Assembly: GCF_039523615.1 (NCBI RefSeq)
Contig: NZ_BAAAFQ010000004.1
Location: 124,001-188,000 of the forward strand
Source of the DNA: Psychrosphaera haliotis
Lineage (GTDB): Bacteria > Pseudomonadota > Gammaproteobacteria > Enterobacterales > Alteromonadaceae
DNA length: 64,000 nucleotides
Reading direction: 5' to 3'
Each line of letters starts with the position of its first letter. Within the stretch, counting starts at the first letter, position 1. Position numbers and translations under genes: made by a program. Shown in pieces: positions 26,521 to 34,555 of this stretch. The notes beneath the pieces are model-generated. The model did not search any database. It worked only from the letters and a program-made list of their open reading frames with translations, and was not told the origin of the DNA.

Positions 26521-28164
26521 ATGCAAGCTTTAGGGATGGATGAACTGAATAGCCCCAATTTATCGGCATTGGTTGTAGAGCAACAATCTCTGGCGCAAAG
26601 TCATATTAAATATTCCCTACAGCACTTAGGCTTAGAAAGAATAGACTTTGTTGATCGCGCTCACCTTGCCATTGAAGCACTGCAAAAACGGCAATACCAA
26701 ATTATTCTATGCGCCTATCAACTAAATAAAGGCAGCGACGGCTTTCAATTATTTGAAAAAATGTCAAAACAAGGTTTGATTCCCGCCAGCACCACTTTCA
26801 TTTTTATGAGTTCTGAAAATGATATATCACTTAGCCAAAGTGTTATTGAGTTAGAGCCCGATGACTTTCTCTTAAAACCCTTCACTTCGAAGGAGCTAGA
26901 AGTAAGAATAAACAGAGTGTTGTCAAAAAAAATAGCACTTCAACCTATTTTCAACTGTATTGAAATGGGTGACGTTACCGGTGCCATTGACTTAGTTGAC
27001 AAGCAGATTAGCGACAATGAGCACCCAAACTGGCTTTCCTATTTGGTAAAATTAAAAGGAAATATTCTCAAAAAAACCAAAGATTGGAGCCGTATTGAAG
27101 CCTTTTATTTGTCCGTTCTTAAGATAAAGTATTTCTCTTGGGCGCAGCTAGGTTTAGTAGAAAGTTATATTCAGCTTGGTAAATATGCCGAAGCAAAACG
27201 TATTTTGGAAGACTTACTCGAAAACCCAGCCACTAAATTACAGGCTCTTGATTTACTATCAAGTATTCATGAACAAAACAAAGAGTTTGAACAGGCATTA
27301 ACTCACCTAAAAACCGCTTGTATTTTATCGCCACGAAACATTGAACGACAACAGCACCTTGTTGATATTGCTAGGATCACACAAGATTTTGAATCGCAAT
27401 ACACGGCAAGCGGTAGCATAGTAAAACATTTACGACACTCAATGTATGAAGTTCCGAACCTTTACCTAAACGCAATCCGTGCAAATATTGATTATGGTTT
27501 AACCACCTTTAACGATACAGAAATGCAACGCTTAGCCCAACAGAGCCAGCATATTTTGGATAATTTAAAACGAAAATTTCCCAAAGTGCCACTGGATGAA
27601 CAAATTGATGTGGCAACTGCTCGGATCCATTATTTAAAAAACGAGTCTGACAAAGCTAAACACTTGTTAAAATTGAAAACAGATAAATCAAAGGATTACA
27701 TTGTAGAAGACTTAGAAGATGCTCTTGATTATGCAAAAGCGTTACACGAAGTAGGCTTTCACAATGATTCAATAAATGTGTTTGAAGAAATAGCAAAACA
27801 AGCGGAGCGGTCCACAAACCATTTGTTTTCTCTGTATATTTCAGCCGAAAAGCAACTCAGAAAAGAAGTTAGAGACTCACCTAAAGTAATAAACAACAAT
27901 GCTGTCTCTTTTTACACTCGTGGGAAACTAAACGAAGCATTAAACGCATTTAAAACAGCGTTCAGAATAATGCCAAAAAGTCCTGCAATTGCTTTAAACC
28001 TATTACAAACCGTTGCTGAAAGCCAATTTTTAGATTTTACATCAAAAGAAGTTCAATCATTAGTTGAGCAGTGTAAGTCGACAATAAACGCATCCACGTT
28101 AAGCGATGAGCAATCTGTACGTTTTGCAAAAATCCAATCATCACTGTTAGAGGAAAGAGTATAA
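26521..28164 (+). CDS. degenerate receiver domain with TPR repeats
   Basis: 547 residues. Residues about 15-130 have the receiver fold (FIFMSSENDIS, DDFLLKPFTSKEL with Lys119 kept). The phospho-acceptor is Ala65 (IILCAYQL) and the acidic pair is Glu20-Gln21, so normal phosphorylation looks impossible. Residues about 145-540 are TPR-like helical repeats (LGLVESYIQLGKYAEAKRILEDLL, LLSSIHEQNKEFEQALTHLKTA, AVSFYTRGKLNEALNAFKTAF). Likely a protein-interaction scaffold. The partner is not recognised. Intact receiver-TPR proteins are common in Vibrio and Alteromonadales. Confidence 0.85.
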   Translation: MQALGMDELNSPNLSALVVEQQSLAQSHIKYSLQHLGLERIDFVDRAHLAIEALQKRQYQIILCAYQLNKGSDGFQLFEKMSKQGLIPASTTFIFMSSENDISLSQSVIELEPDDFLLKPFTSKELEVRINRVLSKKIALQPIFNCIEMGDVTGAIDLVDKQISDNEHPNWLSYLVKLKGNILKKTKDWSRIEAFYLSVLKIKYFSWAQLGLVESYIQLGKYAEAKRILEDLLENPATKLQALDLLSSIHEQNKEFEQALTHLKTACILSPRNIERQQHLVDIARITQDFESQYTASGSIVKHLRHSMYEVPNLYLNAIRANIDYGLTTFNDTEMQRLAQQSQHILDNLKRKFPKVPLDEQIDVATARIHYLKNESDKAKHLLKLKTDKSKDYIVEDLEDALDYAKALHEVGFHNDSINVFEEIAKQAERSTNHLFSLYISAEKQLRKEVRDSPKVINNNAVSFYTRGKLNEALNAFKTAFRIMPKSPAIALNLLQTVAESQFLDFTSKEVQSLVEQCKSTINASTLSDEQSVRFAKIQSSLLEERV

Positions 28165-28199
28165 ATGAAACGTTTGATGCTTATTCAAAAATTTGACTT

Positions 28200-28688
28200 C
28201 TACTTCTGTTTTCTCTGACTTCCAGTCACTTCAGTCTCACTTGCCAACCAATGATTAAAAAATCGCTTAATTTTCTTAGATGAAACCCAGTACCAGCTTA
28301 AGTAAATACCGGTTAGCAAAATTACTGGTGCTGACCAATGTACTACAAATTTATTAACAATGAGGCTATGAATTTGCACAGTTAAATCAGCTAATAAGCC
28401 TGTTAGCAGCAACAAAAAACTAGCTTTCCACAACATTCGTTCTGTTCGGTCCCATATGCGGGCTTTGCTTAAAAATAAAACATAAACCAACAAACCCGAC
28501 ACGCCTATAAATAGTGCCGAAATAAACGTGCGACTGTCTGGGTATATAAGTGAAAGAATTAGAGATGGATCTTTACGATGGGTTAGCGACATTAACCAAA
28601 TAAAATAGCCGCGCATTAAATACAAAGTAACTAAGTAATACCCTAATGGGACCTTTACTCGGCCTTCTAAATCAAAATCCGAAAACAA
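28200..28688 (-). CDS. DUF2919/YfeZ-like inner membrane protein
   Basis: 162 residues with four predicted membrane helices. The opening FDLEGRVKVPLGYYLVTLYLMRGYFIWL resembles the DUF2919 (E. coli YfeZ) family. Function unknown. No ATG is available: the frame can open at TTG 28688, with AGG about 11 bases before it and an in-frame stop (28701-28703) just upstream. Downstream of and codirectional with the DsbA-fold gene. Confidence 0.65.
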   Translation of the reverse strand: MFSDFDLEGRVKVPLGYYLVTLYLMRGYFIWLMSLTHRKDPSLILSLIYPDSRTFISALFIGVSGLLVYVLFLSKARIWDRTERMLWKASFLLLLTGLLADLTVQIHSLIVNKFVVHWSAPVILLTGIYLSWYWVSSKKIKRFFNHWLASETEVTGSQRKQK

Positions 28689-28713
28689 AACGGACGCTAC
28701 CTAATCAAATTAA

Positions 28714-29331
28714 CTATTGATCAGATTGTGCCATAGAAATGACCTCAACTAAATGTTCAATTGGCTGTATTCCACAAAGTCCAATTTCTTCATTTACAAT
28801 AATCATCGGGGCTTCGCTAATGCCAAGTTCCTCAGTGAGAAGAAAGTCATCTTTGACGAGTTCCTGTACAGACTCCGAAATAATGGTCTCTTCAGTGAAA
28901 AACGCATTTACGGTGGATTCTGTTAATTCTTTATTTTTTTGCCAAAACTCGAGCATAAGGAATTCCAAAAATTCACTTGCCTTGCCTAAAGTCTCCGCCA
29001 ATTTAAGATACAGACTGTATTGAAGAGCATGCGGAAGCGCGATCTTTTCTAAATCAATGGAATAGTCACTTCCTAACAGTTGACGATTAAAGTCTTCAAA
29101 TAACAAGCTAACCCAAACATCTGACTGGTCAAATGATGTAGCGTAATAATTTTGTATAGACCAAGTACTGTCACCTTCAGAATTAAAAGACTGTTCGATT
29201 GGATCGGTAAACCATTTCCACTCAACTTCGATTGTTGATAGTTCTAAGTGCGCTAACGCTTTATCTAAATTGCTCTTAGCAATTAAAGAATACGGGTTAA
29301 AAGGGTTTATCCAACACTCAATTTTTGTCAT
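28714..29331 (-). CDS. DsbA/FrnE-fold protein lacking the active-site cysteines
   Basis: 205 residues. The thioredoxin-like start (ECWINPFNPYSLIAKSNLDKAL) aligns with the D.xCPWC region of DsbA/FrnE-type proteins, but Asn/Pro/Tyr/Ser replace the CxxC. The segment LGISEAPMIIVNEEIGLCGIQP holds the cis-proline (Ala-Pro) element and ligand loop. No signal peptide, so cytoplasmic. It may have lost redox activity, or be a glutathione-transferase-like relative (HCCA-isomerase type). Upstream of the DUF2919-like gene. Confidence 0.65.
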   Translation of the reverse strand: MTKIECWINPFNPYSLIAKSNLDKALAHLELSTIEVEWKWFTDPIEQSFNSEGDSTWSIQNYYATSFDQSDVWVSLLFEDFNRQLLGSDYSIDLEKIALPHALQYSLYLKLAETLGKASEFLEFLMLEFWQKNKELTESTVNAFFTEETIISESVQELVKDDFLLTEELGISEAPMIIVNEEIGLCGIQPIEHLVEVISMAQSDQ

Positions 29332-29557
29332 TTTTATCTACCATTTACAGAATCTAATTACTTAATAAAATTCATCACGACTCACGTAATGACTACAAAG
29401 CAATTTACATTCCCAATCGCATGATAGTTATATTATTTTTTAAAATTTTGTCTTCTTATCAGATAATAAATGAATTCATATTACGAAACTAATACATAGC
29501 TAACTGCTTGCTATTAGCCTAATTGTTATAACCATAGTTGTATTAACTCTAGCTGTA

Positions 29558-30364
29558 TTAACCTAAGAGCGCCGTAGCAACACTCTGGTTTGCATTTGCC
29601 TGCCCTGCTATAGCAGTTCCAATATTATTCAAAATGTTTTGTTGAACTAGATTTGCAGACTCCTGTGCAAAGTCAGCATCTTCAATTCTGCTTCGAGCAG
29701 ATTCAGTTTGCTCATAAACATTACTCAAATTACTTATTGTTGAAGACAAGCGGTTTTGGAACGCACCTATTTGACTCTGGCTAGCTGTAATAGACTCGCT
29801 CACTTGCTGACTAGAGGTAATTGCTAACTGCGCGCCAGCCTGCGTAGTGACATCGATTTGGTTTAGTTGTTCTATTTGGCTACTCAGATCGGAAGTACTT
29901 AAACCTAACTGCTCTCCTGCATTCGCGCCAACCTGGAAGTTTCGGTTTTGTGAAGCAGAAAAAATAGTTTGCCCGCCAAAAGTAGTGTTTTGCTGTACAT
30001 CAGACACTTGCTGCTGCACTTGGCTAATTTCGTACTGAATTGCCTCTCTGTCTGCGGCAGAAAGACTGCCGTTTGCCGCTTGTAAAGATAACTCATTTAC
30101 TCTCTGTGTCGCACTATTGACACTGTCTAATGCAGTCTCCGCCACCGAGGAAAAGCTATAGGCATCATTTGCATTACGTATGGCTACCTGTAAACCCGAT
30201 GCCTGAGAAAATAATCGCTGAGCAATCTGGAAACCGGCTACATCATCTGACGCCGAGTTTATTTTAAGTCCTGTAGCTAAACGCTCTAACGACTTTTCTT
30301 GCTGCTCTTTTACCGAGTTTAAGTTTGAATTAGCAATATTTGAAAAATTCGAATTGATTTTCAT
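29558..30364 (-). CDS. flagellin, minimal and divergent
   Basis: 268 residues: essentially only the D0/D1 coiled-coil core with no D2/D3 domain. The N-terminal core contains LERLATGLKINSASDDVAGFQIAQRL and TTFGGQTIF; the C-terminal core is RIEDADFAQESANLVQQNIL...ALLG. It lacks the usual N-terminal Asn-Thr-Asn-x-x-Ser-Leu segment and is Gln/Ser rich. The start is ATG 30364 with GGAG six bases before it; the frame itself opens 12 bases earlier at a TTG. It follows the flagellinolysin gene by 77 bases without a visible promoter, so it is probably cotranscribed. It may form a minor filament type. Confidence 0.88.
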   Translation of the reverse strand: MKINSNFSNIANSNLNSVKEQQEKSLERLATGLKINSASDDVAGFQIAQRLFSQASGLQVAIRNANDAYSFSSVAETALDSVNSATQRVNELSLQAANGSLSAADREAIQYEISQVQQQVSDVQQNTTFGGQTIFSASQNRNFQVGANAGEQLGLSTSDLSSQIEQLNQIDVTTQAGAQLAITSSQQVSESITASQSQIGAFQNRLSSTISNLSNVYEQTESARSRIEDADFAQESANLVQQNILNNIGTAIAGQANANQSVATALLG

Positions 30365-30441
30365 GACGAGCTCCAACTAAAGAGGATTAACCAAAGTATA
30401 GTTAGGAGTATTTAATTAAACAAGAAGTGAGATATGACGTA

Positions 30442-32127
30442 TTAACCTAATAGACTTAGGGCTAATGTTCCTGATTGATTTGCTTGAGTTAATAGCGACG
30501 CTGAAGCCTGCTGAATAATTTGAAGTCTTGAAAGATCGGCCGTTGCTTGTGCGTAATCAGTGTCTCTGATTCTTGAGAATGACGCTGACAAATTTTCTTT
30601 TTGGTTGTTAAGGTTATTTACGGTGCTTTCCATTCGATTCATGGCGGCACCAAAACTTGAACGCTCAAAGTCAATTAAAGCTAACGCTTTATCTACTTCG
30701 GTTATCGCTCTTTGAGAATTAGCAAAAGACGTAACGTCCAGATCTTTAATACCTAGAGATGTTGTACTAAATGAATTTGTTCTAACTGCTAACGTTTCAT
30801 TCGCATTGGCGCCAATTTGAAATGTAAATACCGTAGAGCCAGAGCCTGGACGAAGGTTTGGTTCTGCAAGATCTTCGATAAAGCTACTATACTCCCGACT
30901 TGATATCGCATTTGCTAAAATATCTTCTGAATTAAGTACTGAGCCTTGGTCAGCATCTTTGCCGCCAATTGCACCCGTATCATCATTAGCTAAATTTATA
31001 TCCGTATCCCAAAAGGTCGATTTATTTGCATCAAAATCAGCGATAAAGTCAGCTTCACTCGCCCATGTCCCTTCTTCAGCAAAAGCTTCGTCCAATGTCA
31101 TTGGGTTACCACCATTGCCAGTAGCTAAATATTGCATTATTTCTTTAATGCCTTCGCCACCATTGCTTTTGATACCTTCATGCATATAACGTGTCGCTAA
31201 AAAGCCTGCGCTATATTCCGCAGAAGATCCGCCCCACGCTCCAGCTAAGTTGACACCTGTTACTGCGGCTTTACCATCTGCGGCAAGTCTTTCATCAGCA
31301 CCATGTATTAACTCTGCAGAGCCTTCGACAAACCAATTTGAGACTGCACCGGGCGTACCCAAATTCCAGTTTGCAAACTGTACTGCATGGACCATTTCGT
31401 GGGCTATAATTCTATCCGCATAAACACCACCGCCAGCATCATTGCCGCTAGGGCCATTATTTGGGTTAAAGCTTATATCAGCCAAAGAAATGTCTAAAGT
31501 CATGGCTGTTGCGCGTCCAAATGCATCAAATGTACCTGATGAAACTGTTGCTAACGCTCCGCTTGCTATATCTGGTGTAAAAGTGACCGCCATTGGTAAC
31601 GCTTTAGGATCAATACCAAAATACTCACTAATTCTGGCTTCTGGTTCAGCTAGCCACGTTTGTAAGTAGGCTAAACGATCGTCGTATTCTCCTGGCACCC
31701 TTGAGTTTGGGGCCTCTTCAAATAAACGTTGTCCACCAAAGGTGGTGGTTTCATTAATACGATTAAGCTCTTGTTTTAATGCTACTACTTCTTCGTTGAG
31801 CGACTTTCTATCAACAACAGTGTTGGTAGCATTTGAGGATTGAACGGCAATATCTCGAATACGTTGGAGGATATTAGTGGACTCTTGCAATGCGCCTTCT
31901 GCTGTTTGCAACATTGAAATGCCGTCGTTGGCGTTGCGAATGGCAACGGAATACCCTCTAATTTGGGCATTTAGTCGGTTAGAGATCTGCATACCAGCCG
32001 CATCATCACCTGAAGAATTTACACGAGATCCAGAAGCTAACTTTTCATACGTGCTCGTCAAAGCATCAGTATTTCTGCGGAATACGGACGCTATTTGCAA
32101 CGCATTTGTGTTAGTTTGGATTTGCAT
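30442..32127 (-). CDS. proteolytic flagellin (flagellinolysin): flagellin with inserted zinc metallopeptidase
   Basis: 561 residues. Residues 1-136 form a normal flagellin N-terminal core (LASGSRVNSSGDDAAGMQISNRLNAQI, TTTFGGQRLF). Residues about 428-561 form the C-terminal core (FQIGANANETLAV, RIRDTDYAQATADLSRLQIIQQ...LSLLG). Between them sits a metallopeptidase of about 290 residues with zinc motif HEMVH (His243, Glu244, His247). A gluzincin-type third ligand, Glu268, lies in WFVEGSAELIHG. This is the architecture of the experimentally described flagellinolysin family, which makes protease-bearing filaments. It has its own sigma-28 promoter and a GGTGG ribosome site. No intein or frameshift signs. 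The substrate is unknown. Confidence 0.95.
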   Translation of the reverse strand: MQIQTNTNALQIASVFRRNTDALTSTYEKLASGSRVNSSGDDAAGMQISNRLNAQIRGYSVAIRNANDGISMLQTAEGALQESTNILQRIRDIAVQSSNATNTVVDRKSLNEEVVALKQELNRINETTTFGGQRLFEEAPNSRVPGEYDDRLAYLQTWLAEPEARISEYFGIDPKALPMAVTFTPDIASGALATVSSGTFDAFGRATAMTLDISLADISFNPNNGPSGNDAGGGVYADRIIAHEMVHAVQFANWNLGTPGAVSNWFVEGSAELIHGADERLAADGKAAVTGVNLAGAWGGSSAEYSAGFLATRYMHEGIKSNGGEGIKEIMQYLATGNGGNPMTLDEAFAEEGTWASEADFIADFDANKSTFWDTDINLANDDTGAIGGKDADQGSVLNSEDILANAISSREYSSFIEDLAEPNLRPGSGSTVFTFQIGANANETLAVRTNSFSTTSLGIKDLDVTSFANSQRAITEVDKALALIDFERSSFGAAMNRMESTVNNLNNQKENLSASFSRIRDTDYAQATADLSRLQIIQQASASLLTQANQSGTLALSLLG

Positions 32128-32129
32128 TC

Positions 32130-32175
32130 AAAACCACCGAGTAAAAGTAATCAATAATGTATCGGCGGTGGTTTT
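32130..32175 (-). promoter_or_regulatory. inverted repeat overlapping ribosome site and -10 of the flagellinolysin gene
   Basis: A perfect 10-base dyad, AAAACCACCG / CGGTGGTTTT, with a 26-base loop. On the minus strand the 3' arm contains the GGTGG ribosome site. The 5' arm overlaps the sigma-28 spacer and -10. Transcripts starting from that promoter would begin inside the loop and lack the 5' arm. Only read-through RNA from the upstream flagellin could fold it. It may also act as a weak terminator. Confidence 0.55.
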
Positions 32176-32185
32176 TTATACTTTA
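32159..32185 (-). promoter_or_regulatory. sigma-28 (FliA) promoter of the flagellinolysin gene
   Basis: Minus strand TAAAGTAT, 11 bases, GCCGATAC. This agrees with the flagellar consensus TAAAGTTT-N11-GCCGATAA at 13 of 16 positions with ideal spacing. The predicted RNA start is about 25 bases before the ATG. Confidence 0.9.
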
Positions 32186-32222
32186 ATTTATTTTACTAAA
32201 TTATTGAGATTATTATTGAGTG

Positions 32223-33794
32223 CTAACCTAGCAGTGAAATTGCTTGCTCTGGCATTGAGTTAGCTTGGCTTAAAATTGCAGTAGATGCTTGTTGTGTCAC
32301 TTGCAGCCTTGTTAACTCTGCGGCTTCTTTTGAATAATCAGCATCAACTAACTGAGAACGTGAGTTTTCGGTATTCTCATGAACATTAGCGAGGTTATTG
32401 ATGGTTGACGTAAGTCTATTTGTCAACGCGCCTACCGAAGCCCGTGCCCGGTCTATCGTTGCTAAGCTAGCATCTATAACAGAAATTGCAGTTTGAGCAT
32501 TTTCCTGTGTCAATATATTAACGTCTGCAATACTTTCTGTTGTCGCAAATTGATTGTCGCCGCTTTCGCCTAAACCATTATGTAAAATGCCAAAGTCTAT
32601 ATTGGAAGAAACTGAAAAAGACTCTCCTGTTGGCGCCGTAAATGATAAATAGCCTCTTACGATTGCGCTACTACCATCATTATTAATTGCGGTACTACTT
32701 ACGTAGTTATTATCCTTATCTAGAGATCTTAGCTCAATAACATTGTTGCTCGACTCTGACGTTTCTTGGTATTCAGAAATAGAAATGTTTTCGCCATTTG
32801 CACTTTTTAATAACAAGGATCCATCCGCACTATTTAGCGAAGCACCAATACCAGTAACAGCAGCTTGTTCATTAAACTTATTCATAAGTGTTGATAAGTC
32901 TTTCTGATACTCGCCAGTCGCGGTAAATGATATATCGGCAACATCTTGCCCATTCCCCACTTTTAACGTTACCGTTTCTCCCGCATCGAATGCCGTTCTA
33001 TTTGAGCTTACCCCGTTGTGTACATGAAGGCTGACTTCATTTTTAGCGCTACTTTTTACACCCGTATCGTTAAACGCTAAATTTATTTTTCGGGACATCT
33101 CTTTTGCGGAATCTGCAGAGCTTAATTGGACTGAGTCGGTTTTCAGCCCATTAATTGTTAGCGTTTCTGAGCTGGCACCCGGAGCACCGTTGCCAAAACC
33201 AGTCAGCGACATATTTGACTGCGCTGCAGATAAGCTGTTTCCTGAATAAATACCGCCAATACCTTGTCCATTAGGTTGGTAGTTAAAACGCTGTAAATCT
33301 TTAGCAAATACCGAAGTTAAAGATCCACTAATAATTTCGTTGGCATCAGCACCAACTTGAAATGCTTGCACACCAAACGAGCCATTCAGTATATTTTGAC
33401 CGCCAAACGTTGTTTGTTCGGCTATACGATTTAACTCTTGTGTTAATTGGGAAAACTCGTCATTTAAGGCTTGAAGGTCACTACTCTGATTGGTTGCGTT
33501 TGCCGCTTGTATGGAAAGGTCTCTCATCCTGTGCAAGATGTTAGTGCTTTCTTGCATGCCACCTTCGGCTGTTTGCATAATTGAGATGCCGTCATTGGCG
33601 TTTCTAATTGCAACTTGGTAGCCCAGTCCCATTTTATTTAAACGATTGGAAATTTGTAAATTAGCACTGTCATCTGACGCGGACTGGATTCGCTGACCAC
33701 TGCTAAGAGTGCTCATTCTGTCAGACAGGGACAATGAGTTTGAAGATATCTTATTACCTAGTTTAATTGCTGTCGCATTGGTCATTATTTGCAT
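32223..33794 (-). CDS. flagellin, divergent
   Basis: 523 residues. The core is recognisable but unusual (STLSSGQRIQSASDDSANLQISNRL; EQTTFGGQNILNGSFGVQAFQVGADAN; C-terminal DADYSKEAAELTRLQVTQQAS...ISLLG). The variable region has a flagellin hook-IN-like segment (ETLTINGLKTDSVQLSSADSAKEMSRKINLAF) and the DISFTATGEYQKDLSTLMNKFNEQ repeat also seen in the other long flagellins. It lies between fliS and the flagellinolysin gene. A terminator-like hairpin ends 11 bases before its ATG, and no sigma-28 or sigma-54 promoter was found, so expression is uncertain. Confidence 0.92.
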   Translation of the reverse strand: MQIMTNATAIKLGNKISSNSLSLSDRMSTLSSGQRIQSASDDSANLQISNRLNKMGLGYQVAIRNANDGISIMQTAEGGMQESTNILHRMRDLSIQAANATNQSSDLQALNDEFSQLTQELNRIAEQTTFGGQNILNGSFGVQAFQVGADANEIISGSLTSVFAKDLQRFNYQPNGQGIGGIYSGNSLSAAQSNMSLTGFGNGAPGASSETLTINGLKTDSVQLSSADSAKEMSRKINLAFNDTGVKSSAKNEVSLHVHNGVSSNRTAFDAGETVTLKVGNGQDVADISFTATGEYQKDLSTLMNKFNEQAAVTGIGASLNSADGSLLLKSANGENISISEYQETSESSNNVIELRSLDKDNNYVSSTAINNDGSSAIVRGYLSFTAPTGESFSVSSNIDFGILHNGLGESGDNQFATTESIADVNILTQENAQTAISVIDASLATIDRARASVGALTNRLTSTINNLANVHENTENSRSQLVDADYSKEAAELTRLQVTQQASTAILSQANSMPEQAISLLG

Positions 33795-33805
33795 TACAAA
33801 ATTCC

Positions 33806-33835
33806 AAAAAAAAAGTAACCCTATTGGATTACTTT
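33806..33835 (-). terminator. intrinsic terminator after fliS, directly before the next flagellin start
   Basis: Minus strand AAAGTAATCC-AATA-GGGTTACTT followed by nine T. The T-run runs straight into the GGA ribosome site of the 523-residue flagellin, leaving no room for a promoter between them. Confidence 0.8.
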
Positions 33836-33864
33836 ATGGAATTTTCGTGCCAGTTATATAAGTT

Positions 33865-34242
33865 TTAAACCTGATCAGATATTTGATCCCAACCATCTTT
33901 TATGGTTTTAATTAACTCGACAACTTCATCTACTTTTTTATGATCTTTCTCAATGTTGGCCTGTACAAGTTGCAACTGCATATAATCATAAAGGGCGTTT
34001 AAGTTCTCAGATATCTCGCCACCTTTTTCCATATCCAATGCACTGTTTAATGCCAAGATAATGTCAATCGCATTGGCTAGAGTATCGTGATAATTGCCGC
34101 TGCCATTTTCCATCATTGCGGATACTTTTATTAATCTGTCAATTGCTCCAGCCATCAATAATTGGATAACTTTATGTGGCGATGCATCAGTCAACTGTGT
34201 CTGAGCATTCATGTGGTTGTACATTTTAATTGCTCTGCGCAT
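33865..34242 (-). CDS. fliS: flagellin export chaperone FliS
   Basis: 125 residues, all helical. It binds the C-terminal D0 of flagellin in the cytoplasm and prevents early polymerisation. Signature: RRAIKMYNHMNAQTQLTDASPHKVIQLLMAGAIDRL, and later LALNSALDMEKGGEISENLNALYDYM. GAGAG precedes the ATG. It ends the flaG-fliD-fliT-fliS group and is followed by a terminator. Confidence 0.96.
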   Translation of the reverse strand: MRRAIKMYNHMNAQTQLTDASPHKVIQLLMAGAIDRLIKVSAMMENGSGNYHDTLANAIDIILALNSALDMEKGGEISENLNALYDYMQLQLVQANIEKDHKKVDEVVELIKTIKDGWDQISDQV

Positions 34243-34273
34243 ACTTACTCTCTTTTATATTCTTCAATATCTA

Positions 34274-34555
34274 TTAAACATTAAGATATTTATTAATTTT
34301 TTTGCCATTCGTCTTGGCACTATGAATTTGTTCTCTAATCTCATGTCGAGCTTTCAACAAATCTGCTTCTATCTGCTTATGCAAAGTAATACATTGTTTA
34401 ATAAGTACTTCTTTTTTTAGAATATCTGCTTCACTTTCAATTTCCGTTTTACAAGACTCATCAAAACGGTTTAAAACTGATTCTAGCTGTTCCACATCTT
34501 TTGAGTTCAATGCTGAATCAAAATCAGACTTAATAGTGGCTAAAAAGGTAGCCAT
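34274..34555 (-). CDS. FliT-like flagellar chaperone
   Basis: 93-residue, charged, all-helical protein. Its ATG overlaps the fliD stop codon by one base (TAATG), so translation is coupled to fliD. Position between fliD and fliS and size are those of FliT, the chaperone of the FliD cap. Sequence similarity to enterobacterial FliT is too weak to see by eye, so the name rests mainly on context. Confidence 0.7.
   Translation of the reverse strand: MATFLATIKSDFDSALNSKDVEQLESVLNRFDESCKTEIESEADILKKEVLIKQCITLHKQIEADLLKARHEIREQIHSAKTNGKKINKYLNV

Noticed and set aside
30442..32127. Insert in the flagellin as an intein or transposon
   Set aside because: No splice-junction Cys/Ser and His-Asn motif, no terminal repeats. 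A complete zinc-protease site and flanking linkers fit a domain instead.
31877..32263. 128-codon plus-strand frame over the flagellinolysin start
   Set aside because: It is antisense to conserved flagellin codons; similar antisense frames lie over the other flagellin genes (for example 41489-41776), which shows they are shadows.
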